Source of the DNA: Urinicoccus massiliensis
GTDB taxonomy: Bacteria > Bacillota > Clostridia > Tissierellales > Peptoniphilaceae
Reading direction: 5' to 3'
Length of the DNA: 64,000 nt
NCBI RefSeq assembly: GCF_900120405.1
Contig: NZ_LT635492.1
Coordinates: forward strand, 267,478-331,477
The stretch's first letter is position 1; every line of letters starts with the position of its first letter. The notes under the pieces were generated by a model. It had not been told where the DNA came from. It did not search any database and worked only from the letters and a program-made list of their open reading frames with translations. Both the position numbers and the translations under genes were made by a program. Below, piece after piece: positions 36,664-47,992 of the stretch.

Positions 36664-38013
36664 TTATCCTTCATTTGCCAGAATCGATATGGCCGCTTCT
36701 AATCGTTTCTTTTCCATTTCACAACCTACCTTATAGGGTTCTAAAATAGACCCATTGGCGTAGTAGGCATTGGCATGGCAACCACCAGAGCAATAATATT
36801 TCGCCCAGCATTCTTGACAAGCTTCCTTGGTAAATACATTTGAACACTTAAAATTCTCAATGACTTCCGTATTGGTCAAGCCGGTGTGGACATTGCCCAA
36901 ACGAAATTTTGTCTCTCCAACAAATTGGTGGCAAGGATATATATCGCCAGTTGGAGTAATGGCCACATATTCAGAGCCAGCCCCGCAACCAATGGACCTT
37001 TTAATGGCACAGGGTCCTTGTTCCAGGTCTACCATAAAGTGGAAAAATAGAAAGTTGGGGTCTTCTTCTCGTATTTTTAAATAGATCTCACTTAAAACTT
37101 CATATTCTTTTAAGATTTGATCTAGGTGTTCTTCTCGAATAGCATACTCTTGTGTACTTTCTGCCACAACAGGTTCCATAGAGGTTTTCTCAAATCCTAA
37201 ATCATGGAAGAGTTTAACATCCTTGGAAAAATCTAAGTTGTGGTTGGTAAAAGTTCCCCGAATATAGTAGTCTTTATCCTTTCTCTTTGCAACTAGTTTT
37301 TGAAAGTTTTCTACAACTAGTTCAAAGCTTCCTTTTCCATTTGAGGTCGGTCTCATTTCATCATGGATTTTTTTACGACCATCAAGGCTTAACACCACAT
37401 TATCCATATGGGTATTTATGAAGTCAATATTTTCGTCATTGAGTAATACCCCGTTAGTTGTAATGGTAAAGCGAAAATGCTTATTGTACTTTTTCTCTAA
37501 GTCTCGACCATAAAAGACTAATTTTTTGACTAGACCGAAGTTCATAAGAGGTTCTCCACCAAAAAAGTCTACTTCCAGGTTCTTTCGATTGTTTGAATGA
37601 AGGCATAAAAATTCCAAGGCCTTTTTTCCTGTTTCTTCATCCATTAGAAGCCTTTGGTCATCATAGTCCCCTTGAGAGGCAAAACAGTACTTACAACGTA
37701 AGTTACAATCATGAGCGACATGAAGGCACATGGCTTTAATGGTATTGTCGGGATTATAAGGAGCCTTTAGCTCGATATCATCTTCTGAAAATAACAATTC
37801 TTGGTCGATTAAAAGTTGAATTTCATCAATTGCCCTGGACAGGTCTTCCTGGGGATATTGGTCTTTATATTTATTTATAATTTCTGATTTGTTTTTCTTT
37901 GGGATATCATCAATAATTTCATAAATCATAGGATCTACCACATGGACAGAGCCACTTGGTCGATCTAAGAGGACATATTGATTATTTAAATGAAATTTAT
38001 GAATTGAAGTCAT
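36664..38013 (-). CDS. scfB: SCIFF peptide maturase, radical SAM/SPASM
   Basis: 449 residues. N-terminal RiPP-recognition-like region, then radical-SAM C103-x3-C107-x2-C110 (CNLRCKYC), FFGGEPLMNF, and a C-terminal SPASM domain rich in Cys (CAIKRSIGCGAG, YPCHQFVG, CQECWAKYYCSGGCH, GCEMEKK) for two auxiliary clusters. Enzymes of this family form Cys sulfur-to-carbon thioether links in the SCIFF precursor, encoded 50 bases upstream. AAAGGAG lies 10 bases before the ATG, just after a hairpin that ends the scfA message. Confidence 0.96.
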   Translation of the reverse strand: MTSIHKFHLNNQYVLLDRPSGSVHVVDPMIYEIIDDIPKKNKSEIINKYKDQYPQEDLSRAIDEIQLLIDQELLFSEDDIELKAPYNPDNTIKAMCLHVAHDCNLRCKYCFASQGDYDDQRLLMDEETGKKALEFLCLHSNNRKNLEVDFFGGEPLMNFGLVKKLVFYGRDLEKKYNKHFRFTITTNGVLLNDENIDFINTHMDNVVLSLDGRKKIHDEMRPTSNGKGSFELVVENFQKLVAKRKDKDYYIRGTFTNHNLDFSKDVKLFHDLGFEKTSMEPVVAESTQEYAIREEHLDQILKEYEVLSEIYLKIREEDPNFLFFHFMVDLEQGPCAIKRSIGCGAGSEYVAITPTGDIYPCHQFVGETKFRLGNVHTGLTNTEVIENFKCSNVFTKEACQECWAKYYCSGGCHANAYYANGSILEPYKVGCEMEKKRLEAAISILANEG

Positions 38014-38029
38014 GCAGAATTTACTCCTT

Positions 38030-38064
38030 TAAAAAATAAAAGGCGTGGAGCACCACCGCCTTTT
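38030..38064 (-). terminator. Intrinsic terminator/attenuator between scfA and scfB
   Basis: Minus-strand hairpin AAAAGGCG-GTGG...CCA-CGCCTTTT (38038-38064) followed by ATTTTTT. It overlaps the scfA stop codon and precedes the scfB start, so most transcripts probably stop after the peptide and a minority continue into the maturase and recJ-rel. Confidence 0.75.
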
Positions 38065-38209
38065 ACCTGTTTTTTTGTTCACATTTTTGATTTCCGACTG
38101 TACAAGATGTCTTACAAGCAGATTGGCAAGATGTTTGGCATTCGCCACATCCACCATATTTCAAGCTTTGCTTTAAATTTCTTTTTGTCATGGTTTTTAT
38201 GTATTTCAT
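38063..38209 (-). CDS. scfA: SCIFF ranthipeptide precursor (six cysteines in forty-five residues)
   Basis: 48 codons, absent from longer ORF lists. Basic leader MKYIKTMTKRNLKQSLKYGG followed by a core with cysteines at 21, 24, 28, 32, 36 and 43. Acceptor residues T/S lie between the cysteines, including CQTSCQSACKTSCTV, the classical SCIFF pattern. AGGAGG is six to seven bases before the ATG. ScfB makes thioether bridges in it. Located 14 bases after yajC; the mature product and its role are not known, though related ranthipeptides have been linked to population-level regulation in solventogenic clostridia. Confidence 0.95.
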   Translation of the reverse strand: MKYIKTMTKRNLKQSLKYGGCGECQTSCQSACKTSCTVGNQKCEQKNR

Positions 38210-38223
38210 AAAAATCCTCCTAT

Positions 38224-38514
38224 TTATTTACTTTTTGTTACAGAATGGACGCCCCACTTCATGACGTCGATTCGAGTGTTTAATCCAGAGCTTTCAATAA
38301 CAACATAATCTTCCTTAACCATGATAATCTTACCCATAAGACCACCAATTGTAAGAATTTCATCTCCAACTTTTAAGTTGTTTCTCATGTCGTCCACTGT
38401 TTTTTCACGTTTCTTTTGTGGTCTCACCAAAACGAAATAGAAAAAAGCCAGCATAACGACCATGGGAATGATGCTACGGATAAATGGAGATTGCAAACTA
38501 CCTATTAAGTCCAT
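38224..38514 (-). CDS. yajC: Preprotein translocase accessory subunit YajC
   Basis: 96 residues from ATG 38514 (GGGAGG just upstream; the TTG start five codons earlier overlaps tgt). One N-terminal transmembrane helix (PMVVMLAFFYFVLVRPQKKREK) with the family RPQ box, then a small soluble domain (LKVGDEILTIGGLMGKI). Usually followed by secD-secF; here scfA follows instead. Confidence 0.95.
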   Translation of the reverse strand: MDLIGSLQSPFIRSIIPMVVMLAFFYFVLVRPQKKREKTVDDMRNNLKVGDEILTIGGLMGKIIMVKEDYVVIESSGLNTRIDVMKWGVHSVTKSK

Positions 38515-38525
38515 ATGTCCTCCCT

Positions 38526-40690
<2,165 letters not shown>

Positions 40691-40692
40691 AG

Positions 40693-41919
40693 TCAGTAGT
40701 TCCTTAATTCAATGGCCGGATAGTAATACAATAAAATATCTCGATAATTTTTTCCTTGTTTGGCCATTTCTACAGCTCCGTATTGGCTCATGCCAACACC
40801 ATGTCCATAGCCTCTTCCTTGGACAACAAAGTCATCCTTTGAAGAAAGGGATCCAAGTTGATTCTTGGCTTCCTTGTGAATCCATTCCTTGGCCGTTGTA
40901 TAGATGGAGGCTTGTTTTTTCACTCCTTGGGCAGATAGGACATAAAAATTGCTATCTTCGTTGGATAAATCGGAAGAGTTAAGGGTGAACCAGGTGCTTT
41001 TTACCTTGGTATTTCCTAAAATAGACCGAAATTCACTGGCCTTAATGGTTTTTGAAGAGCGACTCCCCATCAAAGATAGGGTTTTTACCCTGCGGTTATT
41101 ATAGGTGTCCTGAATTTGGATGTCTTCCAGGCTACCAATTTCTGGGTAGGCTTTTTCAAAAAGACTTTTTACTTTATCGCGACTTATTTTATAGGTCCAC
41201 TTTGCAGCTCGAGTATTAACGGAATAGGGGTCTTCTATGGCAACTAAATAGGGAACCATCCTTCCACCCCAGGCTTCATTTGCCGCAACAGTATAGCCAC
41301 CACTTGTGGCATGAAAGATTGTTTCAGCATAGTTGTTCATATAAAAGGGCACAATACCCCTAGTTTCATCCACTGCTTGGTTAGTACGACTTGTTTCAGA
41401 CTTCATACCTTTATAGACTTGAGAGTTTGTTGTGTCATCTAAATTGTAGCCGTACTTCATATATTTATTTTTATTGGACAAGGCAAAACCTCTGGAAGCA
41501 ACAGCTTGAGCCTTGAGGGCTTCAAGAGGAAAAGAGGCACTCATTTCATAGGGGATAACCCCTCGTATATAGTCCTCTAAGTTAATTCGATTGCAAACAA
41601 AGACATCTGTGCCAGAGTTTAAAAAAACGAAGTCTCCCCGGTACTTATTGTCCTTATATCCAATAAAGCTTCCTTGGGTGGATATTTGGTTAATGGCCTG
41701 GCCATTTACCTTGATTTGTCCATAGTCATTAGTCAATCGGACTGAATTAGATAGGTCTGTCCAGTCATTGTACAAAGATCTGTCAGAAGTCATTTGAATT
41801 TCCTGACCGTTTCTAATTGTAGGACCAATCTTTATAAGTAAGTCTTCACTTGCTCCATAGTAGCTTGTTGGAAGCAAGATTCCACAAAGTAAAATGAGTA
41901 AAAAAAGATATTTTTTCAT
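40693..41919 (-). CDS. SpoIID/LytB domain protein
   Basis: 408 residues with a signal peptide (MKKYLFLLILLCGILLPTSYYGA). The SpoIID catalytic domain shows VIPYEMSASFPLEALKAQAVASRGFA, ATSGGYTVAANEAWGG and GRGYGHGVGMSQYGA. SpoIID proteins are lytic transglycosylases cutting denuded glycans during engulfment, but the domain also occurs in non-sporulating relatives. Conserved location between ruvB and queA; presence alone does not show that the organism sporulates. Confidence 0.9.
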   Translation of the reverse strand: MKKYLFLLILLCGILLPTSYYGASEDLLIKIGPTIRNGQEIQMTSDRSLYNDWTDLSNSVRLTNDYGQIKVNGQAINQISTQGSFIGYKDNKYRGDFVFLNSGTDVFVCNRINLEDYIRGVIPYEMSASFPLEALKAQAVASRGFALSNKNKYMKYGYNLDDTTNSQVYKGMKSETSRTNQAVDETRGIVPFYMNNYAETIFHATSGGYTVAANEAWGGRMVPYLVAIEDPYSVNTRAAKWTYKISRDKVKSLFEKAYPEIGSLEDIQIQDTYNNRRVKTLSLMGSRSSKTIKASEFRSILGNTKVKSTWFTLNSSDLSNEDSNFYVLSAQGVKKQASIYTTAKEWIHKEAKNQLGSLSSKDDFVVQGRGYGHGVGMSQYGAVEMAKQGKNYRDILLYYYPAIELRNY

Positions 41920-41928
41920 AGCTTCTCC

Positions 41929-42924
41929 TTAATTTTCCTGGAAGGGAATATTGAAATGGTCGTAGGCTTTTTTGGTAGGGATTCTTCCCCGAGGGGTTCT
42001 TTGTAAAAAGCCTATTTGCATCAAGTAAGGCTCATAAACGTCTTCGATGGTTATTTTTTCTTCTCCCACACTGGCAGCAATGGTGTCGATGCCAACCGGA
42101 CGGCCCGCAAATTGTAAAATCATGGTTTCTATGATTCTTCGATCTAGGCGGTCTAGGCCGTAGTTGTCAATTTCCAATAGTCTTAGAGCCTCATCTGCCT
42201 TTTCTCGGGTGATGATTCCCTTGCCTAGGACCTGGGCATAGTCTCTAACTCTTTTTAAAAGACGGTTGGCAATTCTAGGCGTTCCTCTAGACCTTTTGGC
42301 AATTTCCAAGGCTCCCTCTTCATCAATAGGAACATTTAAAATTCTAGCTGACCGGTGGATGATTTCCAGAAGACTTTCTACGCTATAGAGCTCCAAATTA
42401 ATGGGAACTCCAAAGCGATCTCTTAGGGGAGAGCTAAGCTGTCCAGCTCGAGTGGTGGCTCCAATTAAGGTAAAATGATTGATGTCCAAACGGATGCTTT
42501 GGGCAGAAGGCCCCTTGCCAATCATTAAATCCAAGGCAAAATCTTCCATAGCTGAGTAGAGAATTTCCTCAACCGTTCGATGAATTCTATGAATTTCATC
42601 AATAAACAAGACATCATTTTCATTTAAATTCGTCAAAATAGAGGCTAAGTCTCCTGCCCTTTCAATGGCAGGGCCAGAGGTAACCTTCATTTGAACTCCC
42701 ATTTCATTGGCCACGATACCAGCCAAGGTAGTCTTCCCTAATCCTGGCGGCCCATGCAGTAAAACATGGTCCAGGGGTTCATTTCTCAACTTGGCTGCTT
42801 GGATAAAAATATCTAATTTTTTCTTGGCCTTGTCCTGCCCTATGTATTCATAGAGCCAGCGGGGTCTTAAATTTGATTGTTCCTTATCTTCCAGTAATTC
42901 TCCTGAATCGACGATTCGTTCCAT
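41929..42924 (-). CDS. ruvB: Holliday junction helicase motor RuvB
   Basis: 331 residues. Walker [12 protein letters not shown], Walker B FIDEIHR, sensor GATTRAG and the winged-helix C-terminus with [16 protein letters not shown] and LQRTPRGR. Drives branch migration with RuvA; eight bases after ruvA. Confidence 0.98.
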   Translation of the reverse strand: MERIVDSGELLEDKEQSNLRPRWLYEYIGQDKAKKKLDIFIQAAKLRNEPLDHVLLHGPPGLGKTTLAGIVANEMGVQMKVTSGPAIERAGDLASILTNLNENDVLFIDEIHRIHRTVEEILYSAMEDFALDLMIGKGPSAQSIRLDINHFTLIGATTRAGQLSSPLRDRFGVPINLELYSVESLLEIIHRSARILNVPIDEEGALEIAKRSRGTPRIANRLLKRVRDYAQVLGKGIITREKADEALRLLEIDNYGLDRLDRRIIETMILQFAGRPVGIDTIAASVGEEKITIEDVYEPYLMQIGFLQRTPRGRIPTKKAYDHFNIPFQEN

Positions 42925-42932
42925 ATGAACTC

Positions 42933-43511
42933 CTATCTATTCTTTAAGGCTTGTCGTAAAATCAATTCGATGGGTTGGTCTTTATCAATTCCTTGTAACA
43001 TTTTATTAGCTTCTTTTTCTTGATAACCCAATTGAATCAAGGCTTCAAGGGCAGGATTATCTAGGCTGTGGATTTGTTGAACTTCTACATCCGATGGAAC
43101 AAATGAATCCATCTTAGATAGCTTGTCTTTTAATTCTACAACTATCCTTTGGGCTGTTTTTTTCCCCACTCCAGGAGCCTGGGTTAATATGGAAAGATCT
43201 TCCAGTAAAATGCTCTTTTGGAGGAGGTTAGAATTCATTCCTCCTAAGATATTCATGGCCACTTTGGGACCAATCCCAGATACCGTAATTAAAAGTTGGT
43301 ACATTTGTCTTTCGTGGAGGTCAATAAAACCATAGAGGGAGATGTCATCTTCCCTAACCACAAGGTCGGTATAAATTGTGGTTTCTTGACCCTCAGAGAG
43401 TTTTTTTAAAGAAGTGGATGGCATCAAGACCTTAATGCCAATTCCGCCCTTGTCTATGACCACAGCATCATTTGTAATTTGATAAATACTTCCCTTTATA
43501 TAATCAATCAT
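42933..43511 (-). CDS. ruvA: Holliday junction DNA-binding protein RuvA
   Basis: 192 residues. N-terminal OB domain ([28 protein letters not shown]), two helix-hairpin-helix motifs ([14 protein letters not shown] and [16 protein letters not shown]) and the C-terminal RuvB-contacting helix bundle ([16 protein letters not shown]). Three bases after ruvC. Confidence 0.97.
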   Translation of the reverse strand: MIDYIKGSIYQITNDAVVIDKGGIGIKVLMPSTSLKKLSEGQETTIYTDLVVREDDISLYGFIDLHERQMYQLLITVSGIGPKVAMNILGGMNSNLLQKSILLEDLSILTQAPGVGKKTAQRIVVELKDKLSKMDSFVPSDVEVQQIHSLDNPALEALIQLGYQEKEANKMLQGIDKDQPIELILRQALKNR

Positions 43512-43514
43512 TCT

Positions 43515-44009
43515 TTACTCCATTAAATACTGTGACTTAAACTTATCCGTATGACCATGGGTTAAGGCAATGGCCAAGGCATCTGCTACATCATCAGGCT
43601 TAGGTATTTCCGGCAAATTTAATAAAATTTTTACCATGTGTTGGATTTGCTTTTTATCGGCCCGACCATAACCCACTAAGCCTTGCTTAACCTGCAAGGG
43701 TGTATATTCATATATGGGAATATTTTTGATTTGAGCAGAGAGAATCTCCACCCCCCTAGCCTGGGCAACGGAAATAGCCGTTTTTACATTCTTGTTAAAA
43801 AAGAGTTCTTCAATAGCCAATTCATCGGGCTGATAAAGATCAATCAACCTAGTCATTTCCCTATAAATATGCTCTAACCGTTGACTACTAGGCATTCCTG
43901 CCGGTGTTGTAATCGCATCATAGTCAATAACCTTATATGAATTGCCAATTTTTTCGATAAATCCATAGCCAACAATGGCTAAACCTGGATCCAAACCCAT
44001 TATAATCAT
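43515..44009 (-). CDS. ruvC: Crossover junction endodeoxyribonuclease RuvC
   Basis: 164 residues. Acidic catalytic residues in MGLDPGLA, AIEELFFNKN and KPDDVADALAIALTH. Cleaves Holliday junctions. First gene of the 15-gene run ruvC to the MurE-like gene; AAGGAG lies nine bases before the ATG. No clear -35/-10 pair was recognised upstream. Confidence 0.97.
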   Translation of the reverse strand: MIIMGLDPGLAIVGYGFIEKIGNSYKVIDYDAITTPAGMPSSQRLEHIYREMTRLIDLYQPDELAIEELFFNKNVKTAISVAQARGVEILSAQIKNIPIYEYTPLQVKQGLVGYGRADKKQIQHMVKILLNLPEIPKPDDVADALAIALTHGHTDKFKSQYLME

Positions 44010-44050
44010 TTTATCATACTCCTTGCTATTTACCAGTCTAAAGAAGATTT

Positions 44051-44076
44051 TTAAGGCAAGAAATTGCCCGCCTTAA
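44051..44076 (-). other. Overlapping alternative hairpins upstream of ruvC
   Basis: TTAAGGC (44051-44057) can pair with GCCTTAA (44070-44076), while the inner GGCAA (44055-44059) can instead pair with TTGCC (44064-44068). The two pairings exclude one another. Location between the upstream terminator and ruvC suggests a second terminator or leader structure; no ligand class is recognised. Confidence 0.35.
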
Positions 44077-44092
44077 GGATTTATTCTTTTCT

Positions 44093-44127
44093 AATAAAAA
44101 AACTAAGTTATCCCAGGATAACTTAGT
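44093..44127 (-). terminator. Strong intrinsic terminator upstream of ruvC
   Basis: 12-base perfect stem ACTAAGTTATCC/GGATAACTTAGT followed by TTTTTTT on the minus strand; the stem abuts the stop codon of the 254-residue unknown gene and insulates the ruv operon from it. Confidence 0.9.
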
Positions 44128-44891
44128 CAATGATATCTCTTCATTACTTGATTGTTCATTCCATCCCAGTAGGCCTTTTGATAGACCCGCATACAGTCAC
44201 GGGCCAAAAATTTAAGCAGCCTTTTATACATACAGGAAATATCACGAAACCTTAAGGGTAAATGAGCTTCTATAAAGGATATTTCGTCAGAATCATAGTC
44301 AATCATAAGTTGACGATCCAAGTATTTATTAATGTGGAATATTTTTGACCTTAAGACCTTTTTAGAATAAACGTGGACCAGGTCAAATAAAAATTTTTGA
44401 ACCTTTTCATCATTTTCAACAATGTCGTCTAACTTCTTACGGAAAAGGTAAATTTCTTTGCATTGGTCTAAATATTTGGGACCAAAGGCTGATTTATAAA
44501 TATCCTCAACTGAAACATGGTTAAAGGTTAAAATTTCAAGCTGGTTGGGCCATTTTTTAGACTTGTAGCCCATTCGATAGCCTTCTAAGTAAACACAAAG
44601 CTCCAGTCTTGTAATATCTCCATGGATTAGGTTTGTTACATTTTGCGCTACAAGCTCCCGACCTTGGTTGGGATTTAGATAGCGAATAATGTCGGACTTT
44701 AGGTTTTTCATGGAAATATAGCTTGGCAAGACATTTTCAATGGAATCTTCGATATTGTACAGATTCAAGAGGATTTGTAAGCAAGTACTATCATCTTCAA
44801 AGAGAAATTTATTTAATAAAGTTGCTTTAATGTCTTTGTTTTTTTGAACAGTATGTAAATTTACTTGTTCTTTTTTTTGAACAGAAAACAT
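44127..44891 (-). CDS. Hypothetical protein, 254 residues
   Basis: Not recognised. Soluble, highly charged, mostly helical, with many aromatic residues; segments such as LCVYLEGYRMGYKSKKW, LRFRDISCMYKRLLKFL and VYQKAYWDGMN stand out. No signal peptide, membrane helix or catalytic motif. AGGAGG precedes the ATG, it has its own extended -10 promoter and a strong terminator, so it is a free-standing gene and very likely real. Probably confined to a narrow lineage. Confidence 0.8.
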   Translation of the reverse strand: MFSVQKKEQVNLHTVQKNKDIKATLLNKFLFEDDSTCLQILLNLYNIEDSIENVLPSYISMKNLKSDIIRYLNPNQGRELVAQNVTNLIHGDITRLELCVYLEGYRMGYKSKKWPNQLEILTFNHVSVEDIYKSAFGPKYLDQCKEIYLFRKKLDDIVENDEKVQKFLFDLVHVYSKKVLRSKIFHINKYLDRQLMIDYDSDEISFIEAHLPLRFRDISCMYKRLLKFLARDCMRVYQKAYWDGMNNQVMKRYH

Positions 44892-44921
44892 AAATTCCTC
44901 CTTGCTGATGTGATTGAAAAT

Positions 44922-44930
44922 ATTATACCA
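44922..44930 (-). promoter_or_regulatory. Extended -10 promoter for the 254-residue hypothetical
   Basis: Minus strand TGG-TATAAT about 31 bases upstream of the ATG; no good -35. Confidence 0.6.
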
Positions 44931-44960
44931 AAAATATCTTAGCTTTTGGTAAAGGATTCA

Positions 44961-44995
44961 AAGGCAAATAATTCTCACAGAGAATGAAAAGCCTT
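44961..44995 (-). terminator. Probable terminator of the two-component operon
   Basis: Two-part stem: outer AAGGC/GCCTT and inner ATTCTC-TGT-GAGAAT, then TTTGAATCCTTT on the minus strand. Downstream of the small membrane protein gene. Confidence 0.55.
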
Positions 44996-45022
44996 AATGC
45001 TGGTAATAGGACAAGGCTCCCT

Positions 45023-45325
45023 TTATTGCTTATGGATAAGCCCAATAATCAAGGCAAATAGGAGGCTGCAAATCCCTGCAGTTAGGCAAATAACAGTAAC
45101 AAGAATGTTGTTTAAACTTGCTGAATCAAAGAGATGGTTGAGAACACTTAAGAGAGAAACGACTCCTATAAGGATAAAGACCAAGGAGGGTAGGTATTTT
45201 AAAAAGGTCAAATCCTTGGAAAATAAATTCATAATAAAGGTAATGAATATTGCAAGAAGGATTGTAATAATACAAATAACAATAAACTCATAATGGCCAC
45301 TAAGGGCAGTTAATATTTTGTCCAT
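45023..45325 (-). CDS. Small three-helix membrane protein, unknown
   Basis: 100 residues with three hydrophobic helices (about 12-34, 43-62, 73-96). No recognisable family. AAGGAG precedes the ATG; 47 bases after the lipoprotein gene, so probably the last gene of the two-component operon. Confidence 0.7.
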   Translation of the reverse strand: MDKILTALSGHYEFIVICIITILLAIFITFIMNLFSKDLTFLKYLPSLVFILIGVVSLLSVLNHLFDSASLNNILVTVICLTAGICSLLFALIIGLIHKQ

Positions 45326-45372
45326 TTTAACTCCTTTTCATTTTTACTATAGAAACTGGGCTTGCAGAACTG

Positions 45373-45876
45373 CTAGGAAAAGTTTTCGATGTCCTTATCT
45401 GTTACCTGGTCAGAGGTTTTCTTTATTTGCATAAATATCCCATTGATATTGATATAGGCCAGGTCATCTTTTTCTCTGTAAACTTCAAAGCACTTGTTTT
45501 CATTGTCATAGATGTCAATGATGTATAAATAGTCCCCCTTAATCCCCATGGATTCCTTTGTGGTATTGAATTCCCTTTCTAAGAGGAGGTTGCTATTGAC
45601 TCTTCGAATTTGAAAGGACGGTTTATGGATTACAGCCTTGTCGATGATAACAGCCTTGGAACTAATGATTAGGTCATTGCCGATGTATTTTTTATAGGAA
45701 AAATCATCCAGGCGGTTTTCTGGGGTAAAAATTGTCTTAATGATTGTCCACTTTCCTTCAATGGGAGCGCGAGTAATTCTTGGAGGATCGTAGGCATTGT
45801 TAACCTGTAAGGTGACGTCCTTGCAGCCGGTTAATAGTAAGATTAAAGCCAGTGCCATGAATCTTTTAATCTTCAT
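45373..45876 (-). CDS. Putative lipoprotein in two-component operon
   Basis: 167 residues with a lipobox: MKIKRFMALALILLLTGC, lipidated at C18. The rest is a beta-rich domain of unknown type (EGKWTIIKTIF, then KGDYLYIIDIYDNENKCFEVYRE). It starts 11 bases inside the histidine kinase gene, so its product may monitor or modulate the sensor. Not recognised further. Confidence 0.82.
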   Translation of the reverse strand: MKIKRFMALALILLLTGCKDVTLQVNNAYDPPRITRAPIEGKWTIIKTIFTPENRLDDFSYKKYIGNDLIISSKAVIIDKAVIHKPSFQIRRVNSNLLLEREFNTTKESMGIKGDYLYIIDIYDNENKCFEVYREKDDLAYININGIFMQIKKTSDQVTDKDIENFS

Positions 45877-47284
45877 TTTTCACCTCTACATTCTTATCAT
45901 AGGGAAGGGATATTTTAATGGTTGTACCTACATTTTCTTCTGAAAAGATATCCATATGGCCGCCATGTAATTTGACAATTTCATCAGCTATGGATAAACC
46001 AATGCCGCTGTGGCTCTTGGAATGTTTCCCCTTGTAGAATTTTTCTTTTACATGGTCCAACTCGTCCTTAGACATACCAACTCCATTGTCCGATACGAGG
46101 ATGATATAGTTATCTTCATCAACGTAACTTGTCAATTTAATCCATCCATTTTCTTCTGTAAACTTAATGGCATTATCTAAAAGGTTGATAAGAAGTTGCT
46201 TAATCCTGTTTTCATCCCCAATATAAACCATAACAGAATTTTGTATTTCTAGGCTCAATTGAACATGGGCAATATCTGCCTTGGGCTCCATTTGCATACA
46301 GACATTGCTACAGGTTGTGGCCAGGTTAAAGATATCCTTGTCTAGGGTAATTCGACCGGAAATATATCTGGAAAAATCCAACAATTCTTCCACCATTTTT
46401 GCTAGGCGGTCTGATTCATTTTGAATGATATCCAGCCCCTCAATATAAAGTTGTTTTTCATCTTCATTTAAGTTCATTAAAATAGATGCCCAGCCCTTAA
46501 TAGAGGTTAAGGGGGTTCTAAGTTCATGAGATATGGATGAAATAAAGTCATTCTTAATTTGATCTTTTTTTAAAATCTCTTCTGCCAGAGTGTTTAAAGT
46601 AAAGCCCAACTTACCCAATTCGTCATTGCTGTCCAAGTTGGCCCGAACCTTATAATGACCATTGGCCATCTCTTCCGCTACAGAAGTAAGCTCTTCAATC
46701 GGGCGAACAATGGATTTGGCCAAGACAACACCCACCAACAAGGAAATGCTGATAATTAACAAGCTAATGATTACTAAGAAAAAGGCCACATAGCGAATTT
46801 GGCTATTTACTCTTGCCAAAGAAACGTTGAGCCGGACTAAGCCGCTAATATCTCCATTTTGGTCTTTCAGGGGAGCAGAAAGACTCATGACGGAATCATC
46901 GGAATACTCCACCGTTCCAACCCTGGAAGTAATTTTTCCATTTAAGGCCTTCTGTACATCTGTGTATAGAAGTACATTGTCTTGAAAGACGCCTAAGGAA
47001 TCTGACAGAACATTTCCCCTGGTATCTATGATTTGTACTTCTGCCTTCACATAATCTGGAAGCAGGTTGATATTTTCCAGGGCAAAGTCTTCAATAGAGT
47101 ATTGCTTATAATTTTCTTGGTAAATTCCTTGGGCATTATCAATGCGGTATCTGAGATTATTTTCGATGGTATTGTAGTAGTATTGCCGGTAACCAGTAAT
47201 TAAGAGAATATCAATAATGGATACAGTCAGGAGGATAATAATTAAAAAACTATTAATAATCCGACTTCCGATAGACTTTTTCAC
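45866..47284 (-). CDS. Sensor histidine kinase
   Basis: 472 residues. Two transmembrane helices (about 10-32 and 165-189) bound a ~130-residue extracellular sensor domain; then HAMP (VRPIEELTSVAEEMANGHY), HisKA with phosphorylated H253 (SISHELRTPLTSIKGW) and the ATP-binding HATPase with N, G1 and G2 boxes (LLDNAIKF, VSDNGVGM, SGIGLSIADEI). Pairs with the response regulator that overlaps it by 4 bases. Signal unknown. Confidence 0.95.
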   Translation of the reverse strand: MKKSIGSRIINSFLIIILLTVSIIDILLITGYRQYYYNTIENNLRYRIDNAQGIYQENYKQYSIEDFALENINLLPDYVKAEVQIIDTRGNVLSDSLGVFQDNVLLYTDVQKALNGKITSRVGTVEYSDDSVMSLSAPLKDQNGDISGLVRLNVSLARVNSQIRYVAFFLVIISLLIISISLLVGVVLAKSIVRPIEELTSVAEEMANGHYKVRANLDSNDELGKLGFTLNTLAEEILKKDQIKNDFISSISHELRTPLTSIKGWASILMNLNEDEKQLYIEGLDIIQNESDRLAKMVEELLDFSRYISGRITLDKDIFNLATTCSNVCMQMEPKADIAHVQLSLEIQNSVMVYIGDENRIKQLLINLLDNAIKFTEENGWIKLTSYVDEDNYIILVSDNGVGMSKDELDHVKEKFYKGKHSKSHSGIGLSIADEIVKLHGGHMDIFSEENVGTTIKISLPYDKNVEVKNED

Positions 47285-47988
47285 TGTTCATCCTCTGCAA
47301 TAAACCACCGATAGCCCATTCCCCAAACCGTTTCGATAAAACGAGGTTTTGCAGGATTTTGTTCGATTTTTGACCGTAAGCGCCGAATGTTTACGTCCAC
47401 AATCTTACTATCTCCTAAATATTCATTGCCCCAAACCCTAGTAAGGATCTCTTCCCTTTTTAGAGCTTTTCCTGGATTTTCCATAAAGAGTTTCATAATA
47501 ATATACTCCGTAGGAGTTAATTCTACTTCTTTAGATTGATAGTAAAATTTTCTTGCATAGGTATCTAATTCAAAGGGCGGATGGTTTATAACACTTGCCT
47601 GGGGTATTTTTGTATTCTTGGCATCCAGACGTCTTTCCAAACTTTTGATTCGGAGGCTTAACTCTGTCGGGTTAAATGGTTTTGTCATATAGTCATCACT
47701 GCCAAATTGTAGGCCCATAATCTTATCCAGGTCTTCAGCCTTGGCAGTTAACATAATAATCCCCAAGTCTGGGAATTCTTGACGCAAAATTCGACAAACT
47801 TCAAAGCCGTCAATACCAGGTAGCATAATATCTAAAACCACGATTTCAGGATGTTCCTTTTTTGCTAGATCTATCCCATCTTCTCCGCTACCAGCTTCAA
47901 AAACCTGGTAGCCTTCTCTTTCCAAGTTTATTTTTACAAACTTACGAATTGCATCCTCATCTTCAACTAATAAAATTTTTCGAGCCAT
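47281..47988 (-). CDS. OmpR/PhoB-family response regulator
   Basis: 235 residues. Receiver domain with acidic pair E9/D10, phospho-acceptor D53 (VVLDIMLPGIDGFEV), Lys in YMTKPFNP, and a C-terminal winged-helix DNA-binding domain (YIIMKLFMENPGKALKREEILTRVWG, VDVNIRRLRSKIE). Co-transcribed with the kinase and the HD-domain gene. Confidence 0.95.
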   Translation of the reverse strand: MARKILLVEDEDAIRKFVKINLEREGYQVFEAGSGEDGIDLAKKEHPEIVVLDIMLPGIDGFEVCRILRQEFPDLGIIMLTAKAEDLDKIMGLQFGSDDYMTKPFNPTELSLRIKSLERRLDAKNTKIPQASVINHPPFELDTYARKFYYQSKEVELTPTEYIIMKLFMENPGKALKREEILTRVWGNEYLGDSKIVDVNIRRLRSKIEQNPAKPRFIETVWGMGYRWFIAEDEQ

Positions 47989-47992
47989 CTTA

